Source: Microcebus murinus (taxonomy: Eukaryota > Chordata > Mammalia > Primates > Cheirogaleidae). From it: 64,000 nt of DNA. A program made the translations under genes and the position numbers. Below the pieces are notes generated by a model. The model was given only the letters and a program-made list of their open reading frames with translations, was not told the origin of the DNA and did no database searches. The stretch's first letter is position 1, and every line of letters begins with the position of its first letter. The DNA is taken from assembly GCF_040939455.1 (NCBI RefSeq), contig NC_134124.1, forward strand, positions 31,075,138 through 31,139,137. Direction: 5' to 3'. Below, piece after piece: positions 44,492-57,650 of the stretch.

Positions 44492-47420
44492 CGGGGCAGC
44501 CTTGCTCCTACCTCCCGGGTGGGGTGTGTGAGCCTGGGGAGGAGGCCGTGGACTTGTGAACCGGGAGGACCTCCGCTGCCTGGTACCGTTTTTTTGCTTT
44601 TTGGCTCCTGAAAGACATAATAATGAGTGATGGATGGGAGTGATTTCTCCCTCCTGAAATCCATTTAAATCCGATGAGTTTCTCCTTCGTGTTTCTAAAT
44701 GACATTTATCAGAAGGGAAATTAAGCATCCTCGTCGCAGTCCTCTCTCGGAGATGAGCTGAGAACTGTCATTCCTGCACAGCCATCCCTCACTCCCAGAG
44801 TAGCCTCAGTCTTGTCCTTGCTCGGCTTTTTTTGAACCCGGGCCTGCGCTCCGAAATGCGTGCAATACTGGCTAGCTCCAGCCACTAACCGCATAGAAGA
44901 ACAGTGGTCGGTGCGCCTGAGAACATCTTGGCTCGAGGGAAAGACAGAGCAGCCAGCTTAGTTTCAGAGCTGGCGGGACAGAAGCAGGATTGAGAGGCTG
45001 GACTCTGTACAGAATCAGATCGCGCAGGTGCAGTTGACCTTGCCCACGTCCCTTCTCTTGCTTCTATCCTCTCGGCCCCAGCTCCCATCTCTCCACGTGC
45101 GACTGGGTCCGGATCAGGTGCACCCCTGCTGGTGGCTGTGCTTCAGGTGACTCAGTGTGTGACTTGGGGTAGAAGGTTGGTGAAGTCGCCGGAGTTTCTG
45201 TCTTCCCACGCCAGGGTGCTGGGTTGCGTCCATGGGGTGCAGCTATGTAACTGTGGAGGCTGCAGACACCGAGTGCTCAGGGCGGGGTGTCACATGCAGA
45301 TGAGCGTCGCAGGCTGGACACAAAGCCTGCACGCAGCTCCTGGCCCCGAACAAGGGCCCCGACGCTGCTGCTCTGTCAGCTGAGCTTGCCAAAGGCAGAT
45401 CTCCTGGCCCAGGCCCAGGCCACGGTGATGTTTGTGACAGTTTATTTGAAACACTTGACGGCTCTGGCTCGGTTTCAGGGCAGCGATCGTGGACCCACCC
45501 AGTGTGGCGACGCCACGTTGCAAAGGAAACCTGCAAAACAGCAGCTAAAAGAGGCCAACTCTGAAACAGTTCCCAACATGTGTGCAAAAACTCCTCCCAT
45601 TTAAGAGAAAAGAAAAGGCAACCCTGACCATGTCGGCCTGGCCCTTGGCCCCCAACATAAGCCCTCTCTTCTCCCGGCATGGGGGCTCGCACGCTTCCCT
45701 GCCACCTGCTGGGCCAGCACGTCCTGCGCCGTTCTACCTAAGCCTTCCTGTGCCCTAGGAGCATGAGCGTTTACTCCCAGAGACCCGGGACCCTGCCCAG
45801 GGTAGACCAGTAGGAGCCAACAACTGATCTGAATTTTTCACACTCATCCGGAATACAACTATGCTTGTCTTAATGTGGAAAAATAAGCATTTATATTCCT
45901 TGCCAGTTGCATTCCTCAGGAATGCCCTCCCAAAACGAGAACATTGACACTCCAGGGGAAGGCGCCACCTTGTTTAATCTAGGGTTTTGCAATATTCTTT
46001 GTGTGCTAAACCCCAGCTCTGTATAGCAACTGTGGTCTGAGACCCGAATACCCCTAATTTCAAGTCATATCTGCTTCTCTCTTACCCCTTGATGAAAGAT
46101 GGGGTAATAGATTGGCTTGAGCAAGGGGGGAGGATGTCTGTTGTCCCCGTCAGTCACTTGAGTAGAATCTTTCGCGTTGTCAGAGGGAGCTCTGGGAGCT
46201 TCCCCAGGTAGCTGTTCAGGGGCTTGGTGGAAGCAGATCGAATGTGCCTTCGGGTCTTTGCACGATTTGGCTTTGTGTCAGAAACTTCAAAAAGGTTCCG
46301 TGCGCTCACTTCTCAGGCTTAATGCTCTGTGGGGCCAGCGGGCACCACGGGGAGTGCAGACAGAGAAATCGAGGCACTGCCTGCCTCTGTCAATAACATC
46401 CCCACCGCGCCTCCTACTCACTTGAAGGAAAGAGATGGATGGCTACTGTCTGATTTACTGGGCTTGATAGTTAAAATATAATAGCTTTCTGTAAGGGCGA
46501 TCGTATAAATGGGAAACTGTATAGTGAGAGTTTAATGTTTTAATCGGGTGCATAACTGGTAAGTGATGGATTAGGAAATATATTTATTTTCCATCTGGAG
46601 GCTACTGGACACGGTGGGCCTGGGCATCTCAGGATGGTTTATTAGTTTATAATCCATCATTTTCTATTATGTATGCTTTAGGTAAGATTATGCTTTGACC
46701 CTGGAGTATCGAAGAATGGTTTATGACTCAAAATGAGTGAGGTAATGGGCCAATTTAGCCGGCAGCGATGGTGGTGAGCGTAGAGCTACAGGGCTGCTCT
46801 CAGAAGTGACCAGAGGTCCGCAGACACGGTGAGGGGTCAGGGTCCTGAGTGCCCGTCTGGGCCAGGGCAGAGTCGTTTGCCTTCTGGGGTCTGAGTTGCC
46901 CAAGTTCAAGGTTGGGGGCAGGGTGGTTATTTACGTGCAGAAACTCTGAAGTACGGTGAGGATTAATTAATGTGTATAAATCACTTTGAAGATGAAAAGC
47001 AGTATATTATTAATTACAAAGCTGCAGGGGCATAAACAGTGCATTGCAAACACAGAGGAAAGGGATCGTGACTACCTAGAAAACAAGCCATTAGGGAAGG
47101 GCAGGAAGGCAATGTAGAAACCAAGGCCCAGCTGTTGAAGAGATTCATGCTTTTAAGACCTGAGTCCATTCTGGTTCACACGTGACTCCGAGTTCCACTA
47201 CAACATGACAGGTCCTGAAATCGAAGCATCAGCCCCAGACGTTTGTGGACAGGCAGTAGGTTCAGGCCTGCCAGGCACTGTGACAAATAAGTCAAATTAT
47301 CTTCCGTGCATGTTCAAACCCGCAGAGAGAAGACTTTCCAGAAATGAGCCATTTGGAATAGTGCAGCCCCTGACATGCTCTTCCACAGATCCAGGCCTGT
47401 GGGTGGAAGTGAGGGCGGAA
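44492..47420. other. Repeat-poor intron stretch
   Basis: Nearly 3 kb with no recognised transposon or exon. The first kilobase is fairly GC-rich with scattered CpG. The section 46440-46700 is AT-rich with homeodomain-like words (for example gtataaatgggaaactgtatag). A candidate conserved region; conservation cannot be judged here. Confidence 0.45.
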
Positions 47421-47461
47421 TGCCAGCCCTCTACCAACCCAGCCAGCCCTCTACCAACCCA
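47421..47461 (+). repeat. Tandem duplication of a 20-base unit
   Basis: The unit ccagccctctaccaacccag is present twice in a row with one extra base in register. Confidence 0.92.
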
Positions 47462-48357
47462 GGGAAGGTGCCCCCAGTCCCTACTTGCACAGCTGGGGTC
47501 AGAGAACCTTTAGGAGATGCTCTTCCATCACATCTTCTCTGTGCCAGATCCTCCCAGTGTACAGACATGCTGGAATAAATTACTCTGATAACCTGCATAA
47601 ACCACCAGGGGACCACTTCATGTGTCACCCAGCCCCTCCCTGGCCTAAACGGGAATCAGTATGGAGGGAACACTGGTTTAGGAGAATTTGGCTATGAAAC
47701 GAAGGAGAGTTTCCATCTCAGAAGTGTCTCTCTTCCTCGGGCAGCTCAAATACTTCCATTGTCTGCAATGCTAGAAGTCCCTCTGTAGCCCTAAGCTTCT
47801 GAATCACGTCACCAACATAGATTTTCTCACCTGTTTTATGCCAAATGTACATGTGTTTTTATCTTCATAGTGTAGATAACCATAACTAGTTAGACCCTTC
47901 TACCTGCTTAGAACTAGAAGCATTTCCTTTAAAAGCACTTTTATATAATTATTCAATTTGAATTCTATCCCGAGCCACCAACTTATGCTCTAGCAAAAAA
48001 TAAATTGGCATATTAAGACCATTGGACAAACATCAATGCTGAGGCCCAGAGAGTCTAAAGTCACCTGGCTAAACACTGGCAGGTCAAGACCAGGCTTTTG
48101 GTCTCCTGATGCCTATAAAGGTCTTTCCCTAGACCCCTCCCTAAATTAGCTAAATTAGCAGTTAGCTAATTTCTCAGATACTGTTTGAAATTTAAATGAT
48201 CCCTTTGGTAGCATTAACTCCCCTTATCTGGGTCCATCCTCATTAGCAGGGGTGAGCAGTCGGTTCCTCTCTTTCCTAAATCATCTTCAGCACAGCAGAT
48301 AGAAACCATGCCTCCTCCTCGATCTCCCAACCTATCCTCATATTTCTGCTTTCCCAA
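47462..48357. other. Intron DNA, nothing recognised
   Basis: No exon recognised. A direct local repeat of ctaaattag occurs near 48141-48159. A stretch at 48040-48110 resembles MIR weakly ('ccagagagtctaaagtcacctggctaaacactggcaggtcaagaccagg') but is not called. Confidence 0.45.
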
Positions 48358-48690
48358 CTATCTTCTGCAAACTTTTTCTGCAAACAGCCAGATAGTAAAT
48401 ATTTTGCGTTCGTGTTCCACAGAGTTACAACCACTCAACTCTGCTGTTGTAACTCAAAAGCAGCCATAGATGTAAACAAACAGGCATAACTGCGTGCCCA
48501 TAAAACTTTAATTATGGACGCTGGAATTCAACGTTTATGTAATTTTCAAGTGTCATGAAATATTATTTTTCTTTTGATTTTTTTTTCAACCATTTAAAAT
48601 GTAGACCCATTCCTTAAGGCATGCATCATAATGAAAGAGGCGGCAGACTAGATTTGGTCGACAGGCCATAGTTTGTCAACGCCTGTTTGA
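48358..48690. mobile_element. hAT-type non-autonomous DNA transposon
   Basis: It matches a common hAT-type MER element: 'ctttttctgcaaacagccagatagtaaatattttgcg' (48371-48407), 'caaccactcaactctgctgttgtaactcaaaagcagccatagatgtaaacaaacaggcataactgcgtgcccataaaactttaatt' (48429-48514), and a terminal 'gatttggtcgacaggccatagtttgtcaacgcctg'. This last phrase is a degraded form of a 'gccgtagtttgccgacccctg' end. The subfamily is not assigned. Confidence 0.72.
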
Positions 48691-51224
48691 CTGTATTGCT
48701 GCTCATTTCCCAAGAATACCTTTCAGGGTGTTTCCATCTTTATGAGAAAAATTGGTTTCCAACTGGCTAAGAGTCCAACCATATGTCCACTGTCGATGAA
48801 GCATGCGAACGACATTTCCTGATACTGCGATCCCATTTCATAATGAGTAATTCCATCTGACCTTCTGGCCCAAACCGAAAAGTAGACAGAGAAAGCCACT
48901 TTCCTCTTTAGTTAAAAACTTTCTATAGCATAAATTTTCCCATCTTAATAGCATAGCTTTCAACTAGATGGCTTGAAACAGTGCTCCAACCCATGGCTAG
49001 GGTGGAATTGCCTAGTCATTTTTCCTACTACCCACTTGTCCTTAATCTTGGGTCATCCCAGGTTCCTCTGCAAAAGCATTGACTGTTTGTAAAAGTTACT
49101 CTGCAGCTGACGCCTTCTTTGTTGAGATTCTTCCAGCTGAATGTAACAGCGCTGGGTCAGGGAGTGACGTCATTGCTTTCTTGTCCTGGGTTAACACTGG
49201 ACTAGATCTAGTTTCCTTAAAAGGCAAAGAAGTTCTTGCAGGGCTGCCCCATGTCAAGGAAGAAAGATGCTTCTGATGTGTGACTTTGTTGTTTAAATCT
49301 GGATAATCCCGGAAAGTCTAAGATGAGAGTCAACACAACTGTTCGGCGTGACACAGGACTCAAGACTGTCACCCCTGAGTGAAAAACAACACGTAACGTA
49401 CACCGAGCTTTTGTCAAAGACTCTTCCCGTGGTTGGGAGGGAAGGAGGTAGAGAGAAAGATAAGAGCATTTATGTCATCCTAAATTAGTTCTTAGCTCTT
49501 CAGATCTCTGCCAAACTAAAATACATATATATATATTAGAAAGTCACCTTGTCTTTTTTCACTGCAGTAATTCCTGCCAAATATGAAATACTATGTTTTA
49601 AGCAAGCTGCTCAGCGCTCTATCTTCTGCCACTCTGACTTTGATCTGGAAAGAACGCGGGCCATCAACATGTCAGGATGTTAAAAGTGTGGTAATTTGGG
49701 GTGCTTTCAGTTTCTTTTGAAAACAATGAGAGATTATTTTCTATGGAAACTAAAAGCCTACCATGTGTTTAAAGTTGCTACACTTGAAAATTGATATGTT
49801 GAGACTCATTCTGATGAATCCTGCGTTCTCGGCTGCTATTTTGTGTATTCTCATCTCACTGAACGGAGCAGGTTTGGGGAAAACATAAAGAAAATGACAG
49901 AAAATGACGGGAACGGTACACTTGCCTGGCATCCTTTGTGAAGGTGCAGTCTAGGGACAATGCCGGTCCTCGCATTGAGACTCACTGCTCGCTGGCTGTC
50001 GGCAGAGGAGGGAGCCCTCGCCCTCCCGTGTGCATTTCAGATTGGGTATTTCCCTCCCAGATCTAAAGGGCAAAATGCTAATGATCACATCTGGACAGTC
50101 CAGCAAATAACATTTCTGCTCATTTCCCCGGGCCCAGATGGTCAAACTGAGAAAAGAGGGCCGCCCACACACAAGTCAGGGGACCTGGTTACATTATCTG
50201 TGCTGATGTTAGGAACGGGACTTTTTATCTAATAGATACGCTGGTGTGCTTTTACCCTGGTAATAAAGCCCCACTGGTGAGTCTTTGGCAGCGGGACTGC
50301 CGTTGCTTAACCGTACACCTGATTTTAGGGGCCCTGTCAATTTATGGAAAGGAAATTAAATCATTCATTAGCTAGGTCCCCATCACCTGGCAGCCATGTG
50401 CCAATGTTTGCATCTCATGTTTCACACTCAGAAAAGAGGAAATCCTCTGCTTCAGAAAAGGATATGGCCTCTTTTAAAACATATTTGTGCAACCTTGGGG
50501 GACTTCGAAATGGTTCAGGGTGGTCGGCAGCTGTGCTGAGAAGTCTTCGCTTCTCCCACCCCCCTCCCTGAAATACCTGCCACAAGTCAGGAGGGTCAGC
50601 CAACTCCGGGCTCTCACACCTCATAGGCAAACACTGGGGATGAGACCAAGGGGCGATTTTGAGTCCTGACTTTGTAGAACATCTTAATACAGAACCAGAG
50701 ACGAGTGAGTAGGTGCTACAAGCCTAACTCCCTGTGCACCTTAAGAACCACAAGGAAGTGATAGGGGCGTTTGTCTGCTAGCCAGGACTTAGGGCGTCCA
50801 CAGAATATGTGTTGAATAAATCAATGTAGAGTGTTTGCCAACTGCTCTTCCTGAACCACCATTCAATTTGTCCTGGACCTCCTCTCTGTAGAATGCTCTC
50901 TGGAGCAGTCATCAGACCAGAAGCCGGAACAGGATGCTGTACCATCATCGTTGCTCTCTCCACACTCCCTGCTTACTTGACTGTCCCCCTTAGGGGGCTG
51001 CCTGAGTCAACAGACCCTCTAGCTGCCACCGAAAGCGTTTAAAATTCCCTCTTTTCTAGGTCTTTCATTTGTTCATTTATTTGTGCTAAGGATTTCATGA
51101 TTTAGGATTCTTGGCAAAGCTTCTAACATGCTGTAAATAAGTTTTATTTCATTCTGCATTTTATCTGTAGCACAATTGCAGAAGCTCTTACCTTGCCTTG
51201 GTGGTTAGACAAGAAGCAGCTTGA
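48691..51224. other. Repeat-poor intron stretch
   Basis: About 2.5 kb with no recognised exon or transposon. A short AT run lies at 49523-49535. Confidence 0.45.
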
Positions 51225-51440
51225 TGTAATATTAATAGAAAGCACATGCTTGAACTTTGGTGTCAGAGAGCCCTGGGCTTGAATTCTAACCTGTATACCT
51301 AAAAGCCGTGTGACTGCGAGATTTGCTACTTAATCTCTCTGTACCTTAGTTTCCTCATCCTAAAAATGGGAATAATTCCTACTTTGTAAAGATTGTTCAA
51401 GTGTTCATTGAAATAGTAGATGCGTATAACTCTTCTTCAA
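51225..51440 (+). mobile_element. MIR SINE, sense
   Basis: Sense order: 'gaaagcacatgcttgaactttggtgtcagagagccctgggcttgaattc' (51239-51287), 'gccgtgtgactgcgagatttgctacttaatctctctgtaccttagtttcctcatcctaaaaatgggaataattcctac' (51305-51382). Confidence 0.92.
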
Positions 51441-51814
51441 ATCCAGTGTGATGTCAATTATGACAAGTGCCATTATCGTACATCCCTATGGGGAGAAGGC
51501 ATCTATTAAACAGTGACATGATTTCTTAGCACTTATAATTTTCATTTTATGTATTTGGAAAGAGGTAGACACAGACCACCTGAACTGATGGAACAACCAT
51601 GAGAAAAGACAGGTTCATAGTGACAAAGTTCATATAAGACAGCTATAAGGTAAATTCTGATTTCAGACTTGTAAAATATAGAAAACAATTCGCACCCGCT
51701 ACAGGCTTACTGCTCACTGGCGGTGGCCGTCTCTGGGCTGGTGTCCACATGTCTCTCCAACTGCTGGGGAGCCCACCAGCAGTCCAAGATGCAAGGGAGG
51801 GGGAAGTTAACTGA

Positions 51815-52208
51815 GTGGATTAATAAAATGTGGCATATGTATACCATGGGGTACTATTCAGCTTTAAGAAACAATTGTGATCTAGCACCTCTTGTATATT
51901 CCTGGATAGAGCTGGAACCCATTCTACTAAGTGAAGTATCTCAAGAATGGAAAAACAAGCACCACATGTGCTCACCAGCAAATTGGTATTAACGGATCAA
52001 CATCTAAGTGGATATATAGGAATAACATTTATCAGGTGTTGGGCAGGTGGGAGGGGGAAGGTGGGGAAAGGTATATACAAACATAATGAGTGAGATGTGC
52101 AACGTTTGGGGGATGGTCACGCTTGAAGCTCTGACTCAAAGGGGGCATGGGCAATATATGTAACCTTAACACTTGTACCCCCATAATATGCTGAAATAAG
52201 AAAAAAAG
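51815..52208 (+). mobile_element. Lineage-specific L1 3' end, 5'-truncated
   Basis: It is the same subfamily as 26641-27087: 'gtggattaataaaatgtggcatatg' (51815-51839), 'gctggaacccattctactaagtgaagtatctcaagaatgg', 'taatgagtgagatgtgcaacg', and the 3' end 'acttgtacccccataatatgctgaaataag' plus a short A run. The target-site duplication is not obvious. It truncates at nearly the same point as the other copy. Confidence 0.87.
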
Positions 52209-55200
52209 GAAATTATAGTATAACAAAATATGGAAAATGTAGACAAAAATCAGAAAAAATACTCCAAACAAGATGACAAAAGAAAGATCCTAGATTTATT
52301 ATGAGAATCACTATACATTGTTTAAATGCCTATAGCAAATAGCTATTAATAATGAAAATGATAATAATATTAAATATCACTTCTTGAAAAAGAAATTTGT
52401 CTTAGAATGAGTGGAATATGGTAGTACCTGGAACAAAATAGAAGCTCGACTAAATGGAGCTCAACTAAATCAACTAAATGTGATTATTATCTTAGCTACC
52501 ACACTCCTAAGCCAGGTCCAATGAGAAAAGTAAACAGGTTCTGAGACTATCATATCCCCAGAATAGTGACTAGTGCTACCTAGCACCTCATAGGCAATCA
52601 ATTGATATTTGTTGAATTTAATGAATGCTGATCAGGGTTACGTTGGAGTTGGACCATTTGTTGAAGATATTTTCCAAATCACCAGAATCCTGGTCCTCCC
52701 TACTTTCCCCTCATCCCTTCATGCAAAGGGAAGAGTCTGATTCCCCGATATTGTGATTGCCTCTGTTCCCAAATTGCATTTCCAAGTTAGAGAGCATTTA
52801 GGCAAAGGGATGGTTAGGAGGGCTGGGTACGCACCACATTTCAGCCCCCTGGCAGGAATCTGCGATTCCCTGAAATCGAGAGAACTGGCTGCGTGAGACT
52901 GGGAAGTGTATGTGACTGGCACGCAGCCACCCTTTGGCACTCAGATTACAAAAGTGTAGCAGAATTTAGTTGGAGTTCAAGGTGAAGAAGCAAATAATGG
53001 CATAAATCTGAAAGTCTGTTGGCTGTTTCTCTGTAAATGAGGATGTGCTAAGAAATGAAAGCAATCACTACAAGGCACCAAGTAGAGAAAAGAGCTATTA
53101 TATGGTGAATTAGGTCTGTGTACACAAGCCGTACAGAATCTTTTGTGCTCCGAAATGCCTTGCTTAGCTGCGTAGCCTCATAGGACAGAAACTTGACCCA
53201 AAGCAAACTTTCTCTTAAGGTCACCTTAAAGCAGACTTCTTTGTGTCCTCCATTGAAAATTCCTTTATAGAAAATTCATAATTTGATTGTTCCGAATAGA
53301 CACCAAGAATTTTTGTCTGAGCCCTTTTCTTATCAAGCAAGTCATTTATTAAATTGATGTTTTATAATAAGATCCTCTGTATTCAGAGAACAAATAGTCC
53401 ATCAACTGTATTAACACATTTAATGTTACCATAAAAAAAGACAACAATGCATTGCATGTTCTGCTAATTTCGCTTTTTATATTCTCAACCTTCTGGCCTT
53501 AATAGGTAAATATCACAATGTATCAGAAAATATACCAGCACTAAGCTACATGTCGGTAAGAAAAGAGTTTTGCTGAAGAAAATATTGTCCTCCCTTCTTG
53601 GAAAGAGAAAAAAATGTGTAAGAAACATAGTATGTATCATCTTTCAAAGGCATTTTTCCCCCTAAAAACCAAAGCTATGGATGAGAAGGGAGGAGAAGCT
53701 TTGCCTCCAACCTTTGCATTTCTTTCATCATGATTTTCTTCGCAGCTGTTAGGGAAGGCCCTTCCCTTGGGACGGGTTTTCAGTTGAGTTAGGTCATTTG
53801 TGGGAAGATTTGTGCAAACATGTTCGGCACTCCCTAGGGACTCTGATCTTTATAGAAGAAGGGCATATTACTTTGCTTTTGCCTTTGCAGTCATGATGCA
53901 ATTTTCTCAGTTTGCTTACTTATATTACACCATGAGCATTTTAAAGTCACATTAATGAAGTTTAGATTAGACTTGCCTGTGTACCGCAGGGAAAGGTAAG
54001 TGGCAGTATGTCAAATGCATTCTGTTCTTCAGGCCATGATCAACAAGATGACATCTTTCAAGGAAGTTCTGTGTGCCTTTCAATTAGATGCATTTTCAAA
54101 ACAGCTTTTAAAATTGCCTTATGCCCCAAATTTTACAAACATAGACTTCTGGGGAATTAGCTAAATGTTGTATGTTTAAGCTTTCTTTAAATAACAAGAT
54201 TTGTAGACTTCCTGAATCTTGAGAGAATTATGGGTTAAGACTCTTTCTTCCCATGAAAAAACTTCTTGTTAACTCTGCATATTAATTTTGTGCTATTAAT
54301 TTTATTGTAATTGATTTAAAATTTATTAAGTTTTCATGTTTAGCTTTATGTATATTAATTTTATGCTTTCCCACTGGGCAAGAAATTTCACTTTGGCAAG
54401 TGATTGGCCGGTCACTTCATGTTCTGGAATCTGCTGCCCAATCTCAGAATTCAGGACGCTTTTATTGAAATTTTTTCCTGGTCCTAGAGTCTAATAAGCA
54501 ACCACATAAAATAGTACAGTTAATAGGAAAGTTTAAAGAGCCTGGAGTAATTTATGTTTTGCATAAACAACTCATGCCGTGGTGTTAATCAGACACACAC
54601 AGCCATGACCTGAGTTTTGTTTTTCCCAGGACCATTAGGGAACAGAAGCTTTTATACTAAAATGTTTTTTATTAACTCATTGGTTTGAATCAATGGTCAA
54701 TCATCATCAGTTTTGTTCCCTAGAAATGTGAAGTGGTTTAACCACCGTATAATAAGAAATTGAAGATGTTTGTGTCTATTTTTATCCAGTCTGTTTTTAT
54801 CAAATGAAGACATATTCTACCAAATTTAAAAACTGTAAAGGTTTTAAGAAAAAACAAATAAGCTGGCCTACAATTAGCTTACACTTCTTGGGACCACAGT
54901 AGTGAAAAAGTCAAGAGCCTAAGAAAGAAGAATTAATACCAGAAAGAGTGGGATGAAATTAAGATAAGAAGTAAGAAAAAGACATAAGACATGGTGAATA
55001 GAGTAATTAGAAACATTAACTAGCAACACAAACTATGACATGCGGTACATCAATCAGGATAAAACATGGAAAAATTAAAAGACAAATGTATGGAGGGGAA
55101 ATGCCAGCCAGCATATACCAAATTATACATAATCTTCTGTACAATTTCTTGAACCAGTAAGTCCAAGTCCAATCTAGGTAATAAGATGAAAAACAATTGT

Positions 55201-57449
55201 TGAGAATTGCTTGGAGGTGCTGTTTTACTGCCTCATCTTATATCATTAAACTTTTGGTTCCTTCATGAAGTACTTAGGTAAACAACGGTGGACAGCTCAA
55301 CATTTATCCAAATAAACCAGAAAGCTACCACAATAAAGGAAATTGAGTTTATAGACACAGCAGACTCTTGCCTAATAGATGAGAGTAATGTGTCTAATGT
55401 TGAACATCAATCTATATTTCAAATATAGTATAAAGGAGGGCCTCAAAAAATAACTTATCCTACAAAATCATTTTGTACTAGAAGTGGTTTATCTTCTGTT
55501 GAGCCTAATTGATATCCATGTGATTCTGCTATAATCCTTACTATTGAAAATGATGTAAGAGATGGAAAGAAGGAATGCAGCCATTGGTTCCCAAGACAGC
55601 ACTGAAAGTTGAGAGTTCCAAATCACCTTTGTCCTCAAAGGCATTGTCATTGGAATGACCCTTGATGCCACAGAGCAAGTAGATTTGTTGTTTAATCAAG
55701 CGAGGGCATTCTTGAAGGTCTTCTTGTCAATCCTGATCAAAAAGCTGCATGACAGAGGAGAATTATTTTATACCAGATCCTTTTCCTGCCTTATTTTGCT
55801 TGTCTTCATGGTGTGGAGAAAGGTCCAGTAGAGATATTTGAGGTTGCCCGACAATTTTAGCTCCCAATCAAATTCTATGGATTTATGAACTGCCACCACT
55901 CAGGGAAGTCTCCTAATTGCCAGTGGGGCAGGTCCTGGTCTATAACAGGACACAGATATGTGCAGGTCAAGGCTACTGGTGAGGATGGGAGAGTGGGGTG
56001 GTGAAAGGGGAGGGAAAGGACAGAAGGGCTGTGTGCAAACGGTGCACCCCTCACCCCCACTATTCCCACAGTCCCTGCTTCAGATGTTCTGGTCAGAAAT
56101 ATCTTTGAATCTGTGCACAGTTTAATGAGCTATTTTGACAGGTGGATGTGGTTCGGCTTTGAGAAAACCAACTTCCAGTCCTGCTTCCAAAGGGTTCATC
56201 TTTCCCAATATTTATTTCCATTCGCACCGATATGGACGCACTGTTTCCTTTTCTTCCTCTTCCCTACACTATACGTTCCACCTTTAAATATCCTTGGGCG
56301 AAGTCCAGATTTATCCTGCTCTGTCAAGTTTAATTTTTTAAAAGCAATATACATAATGCGAAATGACAATACAGTTAATTTCATTTTAGGCTTTTTAAAA
56401 ATATACCAGTCTGCCCATCTGCGGCTTTTTCCAGACTCTCGTCTTGGCGCCCTCGCCCCCAACTCCTCCTGCAGTTCTTCCAGGGCAAGGTCGTTGGGGT
56501 GAAGGTGCTGTCTCAGGTCTCGTGGACTTGGCCCCGTCTGGGAGGAAATGTCTCTATTTCTCCTTTGCGGAAGTGAATGCTGATTGCATAGTGTTTTAAT
56601 CTTCTTTTCAAAACTGACAAAAATTCAGCCTTTTGGAAAGGTCATCTGACCTGGCAGTGATATCCGTGTTGTACGGAAGCACCGATGGCTTGTTTTAATG
56701 TCAGAGGCAAACTGGAGAGTGGACCCGGCGAAATGATCTGTGACTCAATTAATCTTGAAGGAAGAAAAAGAATTGTCTGTCGTGTTTGTATGACTAAGGG
56801 ATTTATTAAACGAGCTGTGTACCCCACCCAGTGAGAAGACTGTCAAAACATGGGGGGAAAAAAAAATTACAGAGATTACACGAAAGCCAAGCCTGACTTC
56901 TTGAAATTGCACGTCTGAATACCCTTGCTAATTTTGCCCACGCCCTTTGAAATACTTTCTTCGATACACACTGCTGCCTCACCCTATCCCAAAACTTCAC
57001 TGTGCGTTTTTCACAACATCACAAAACAAAACAACAAAACCAAAGAACTGGCTGATTGAGGAGACACCCAGAGTGGACCGGAGTGGTTCTTGGCTTGTCG
57101 TCATGCCCTGCCAAAATCACTTCCCAGGAAGGTTCTACAAGAGGGGTTTTGTTGGAAGAGCCGGTCTAGAATCTCTCTTGGAGGAGATGGTGAGGGACAC
57201 TCCCAACATGAAAAGTAACCAGGTGTGAATCACAGAATCATGGAAGGAATTCTTTGTAGCACACACATAAATGCTGTCAAATTTTGGCCGACTTTTCATC
57301 CATGTGAATAGGCCAAGTGGGGTGCAGACCTTAATGAAGGGGAATATTTTCTGTGCAGTGGGAAAAATAAATACCATAAGAAAAGCAAGTGTGCAAAAGA
57401 GAGGGAAAAAATATGAGAAAACATATTCCTTTGAGTAACTGTAGTACTG
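52209..57449. other. Long AT-rich intron stretch, nothing certain
   Basis: Over 5 kb, mostly AT-rich, with no recognised exon or transposon. A part near 55260-55870 gives several medium-length open stretches in changing + frames, which could be decayed coding sequence, but no protein was recognised (see findings). Confidence 0.4.
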
Positions 57450-57650
57450 CAGTCCCCAATCCCCAGGCCATGGACCAGTACTGGTCTGTGGCTTGTTAGG
57501 AACTGGGTCGCACAGCAGGAGGTGAGCATCGGCAGGTGGGTGAGCTTCATCTGTATTTACAGCCGCTCCCCATCATCGTTTCTCCCCTCCCCCCGCCATC
57601 TTGTCTTCCATGAAATTGGTGCATGGTGCCAAAAAGGTCAGGGACCACTG
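57450..57650 (-). mobile_element. MER1-type hAT-Charlie transposon, internally deleted
   Basis: The left end 'cagtccccaatccccaggccatggaccagtactggtctgtggcttgttaggaactgggtcgcacagcaggaggtgagc' is the reverse complement of the MER1 3' end. The right end 'tgtcttccatgaaattggtgcatggtgccaaaaaggtcagggaccactg' is the reverse complement of its 5' end. Both termini are present in about 200 bp, so this is a short internally deleted copy. It has no transposase. Confidence 0.9.

Noticed and set aside
44320..44664. 114-codon antisense open frame across exon B
   Set aside because: Shadow of the coding exon; the Arg/Gly-rich protein reflects exon base composition.
47421..47461. Repeat array as a possible CRISPR-like structure
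   Set aside because: Only two tandem units without spacers, in a vertebrate intron.
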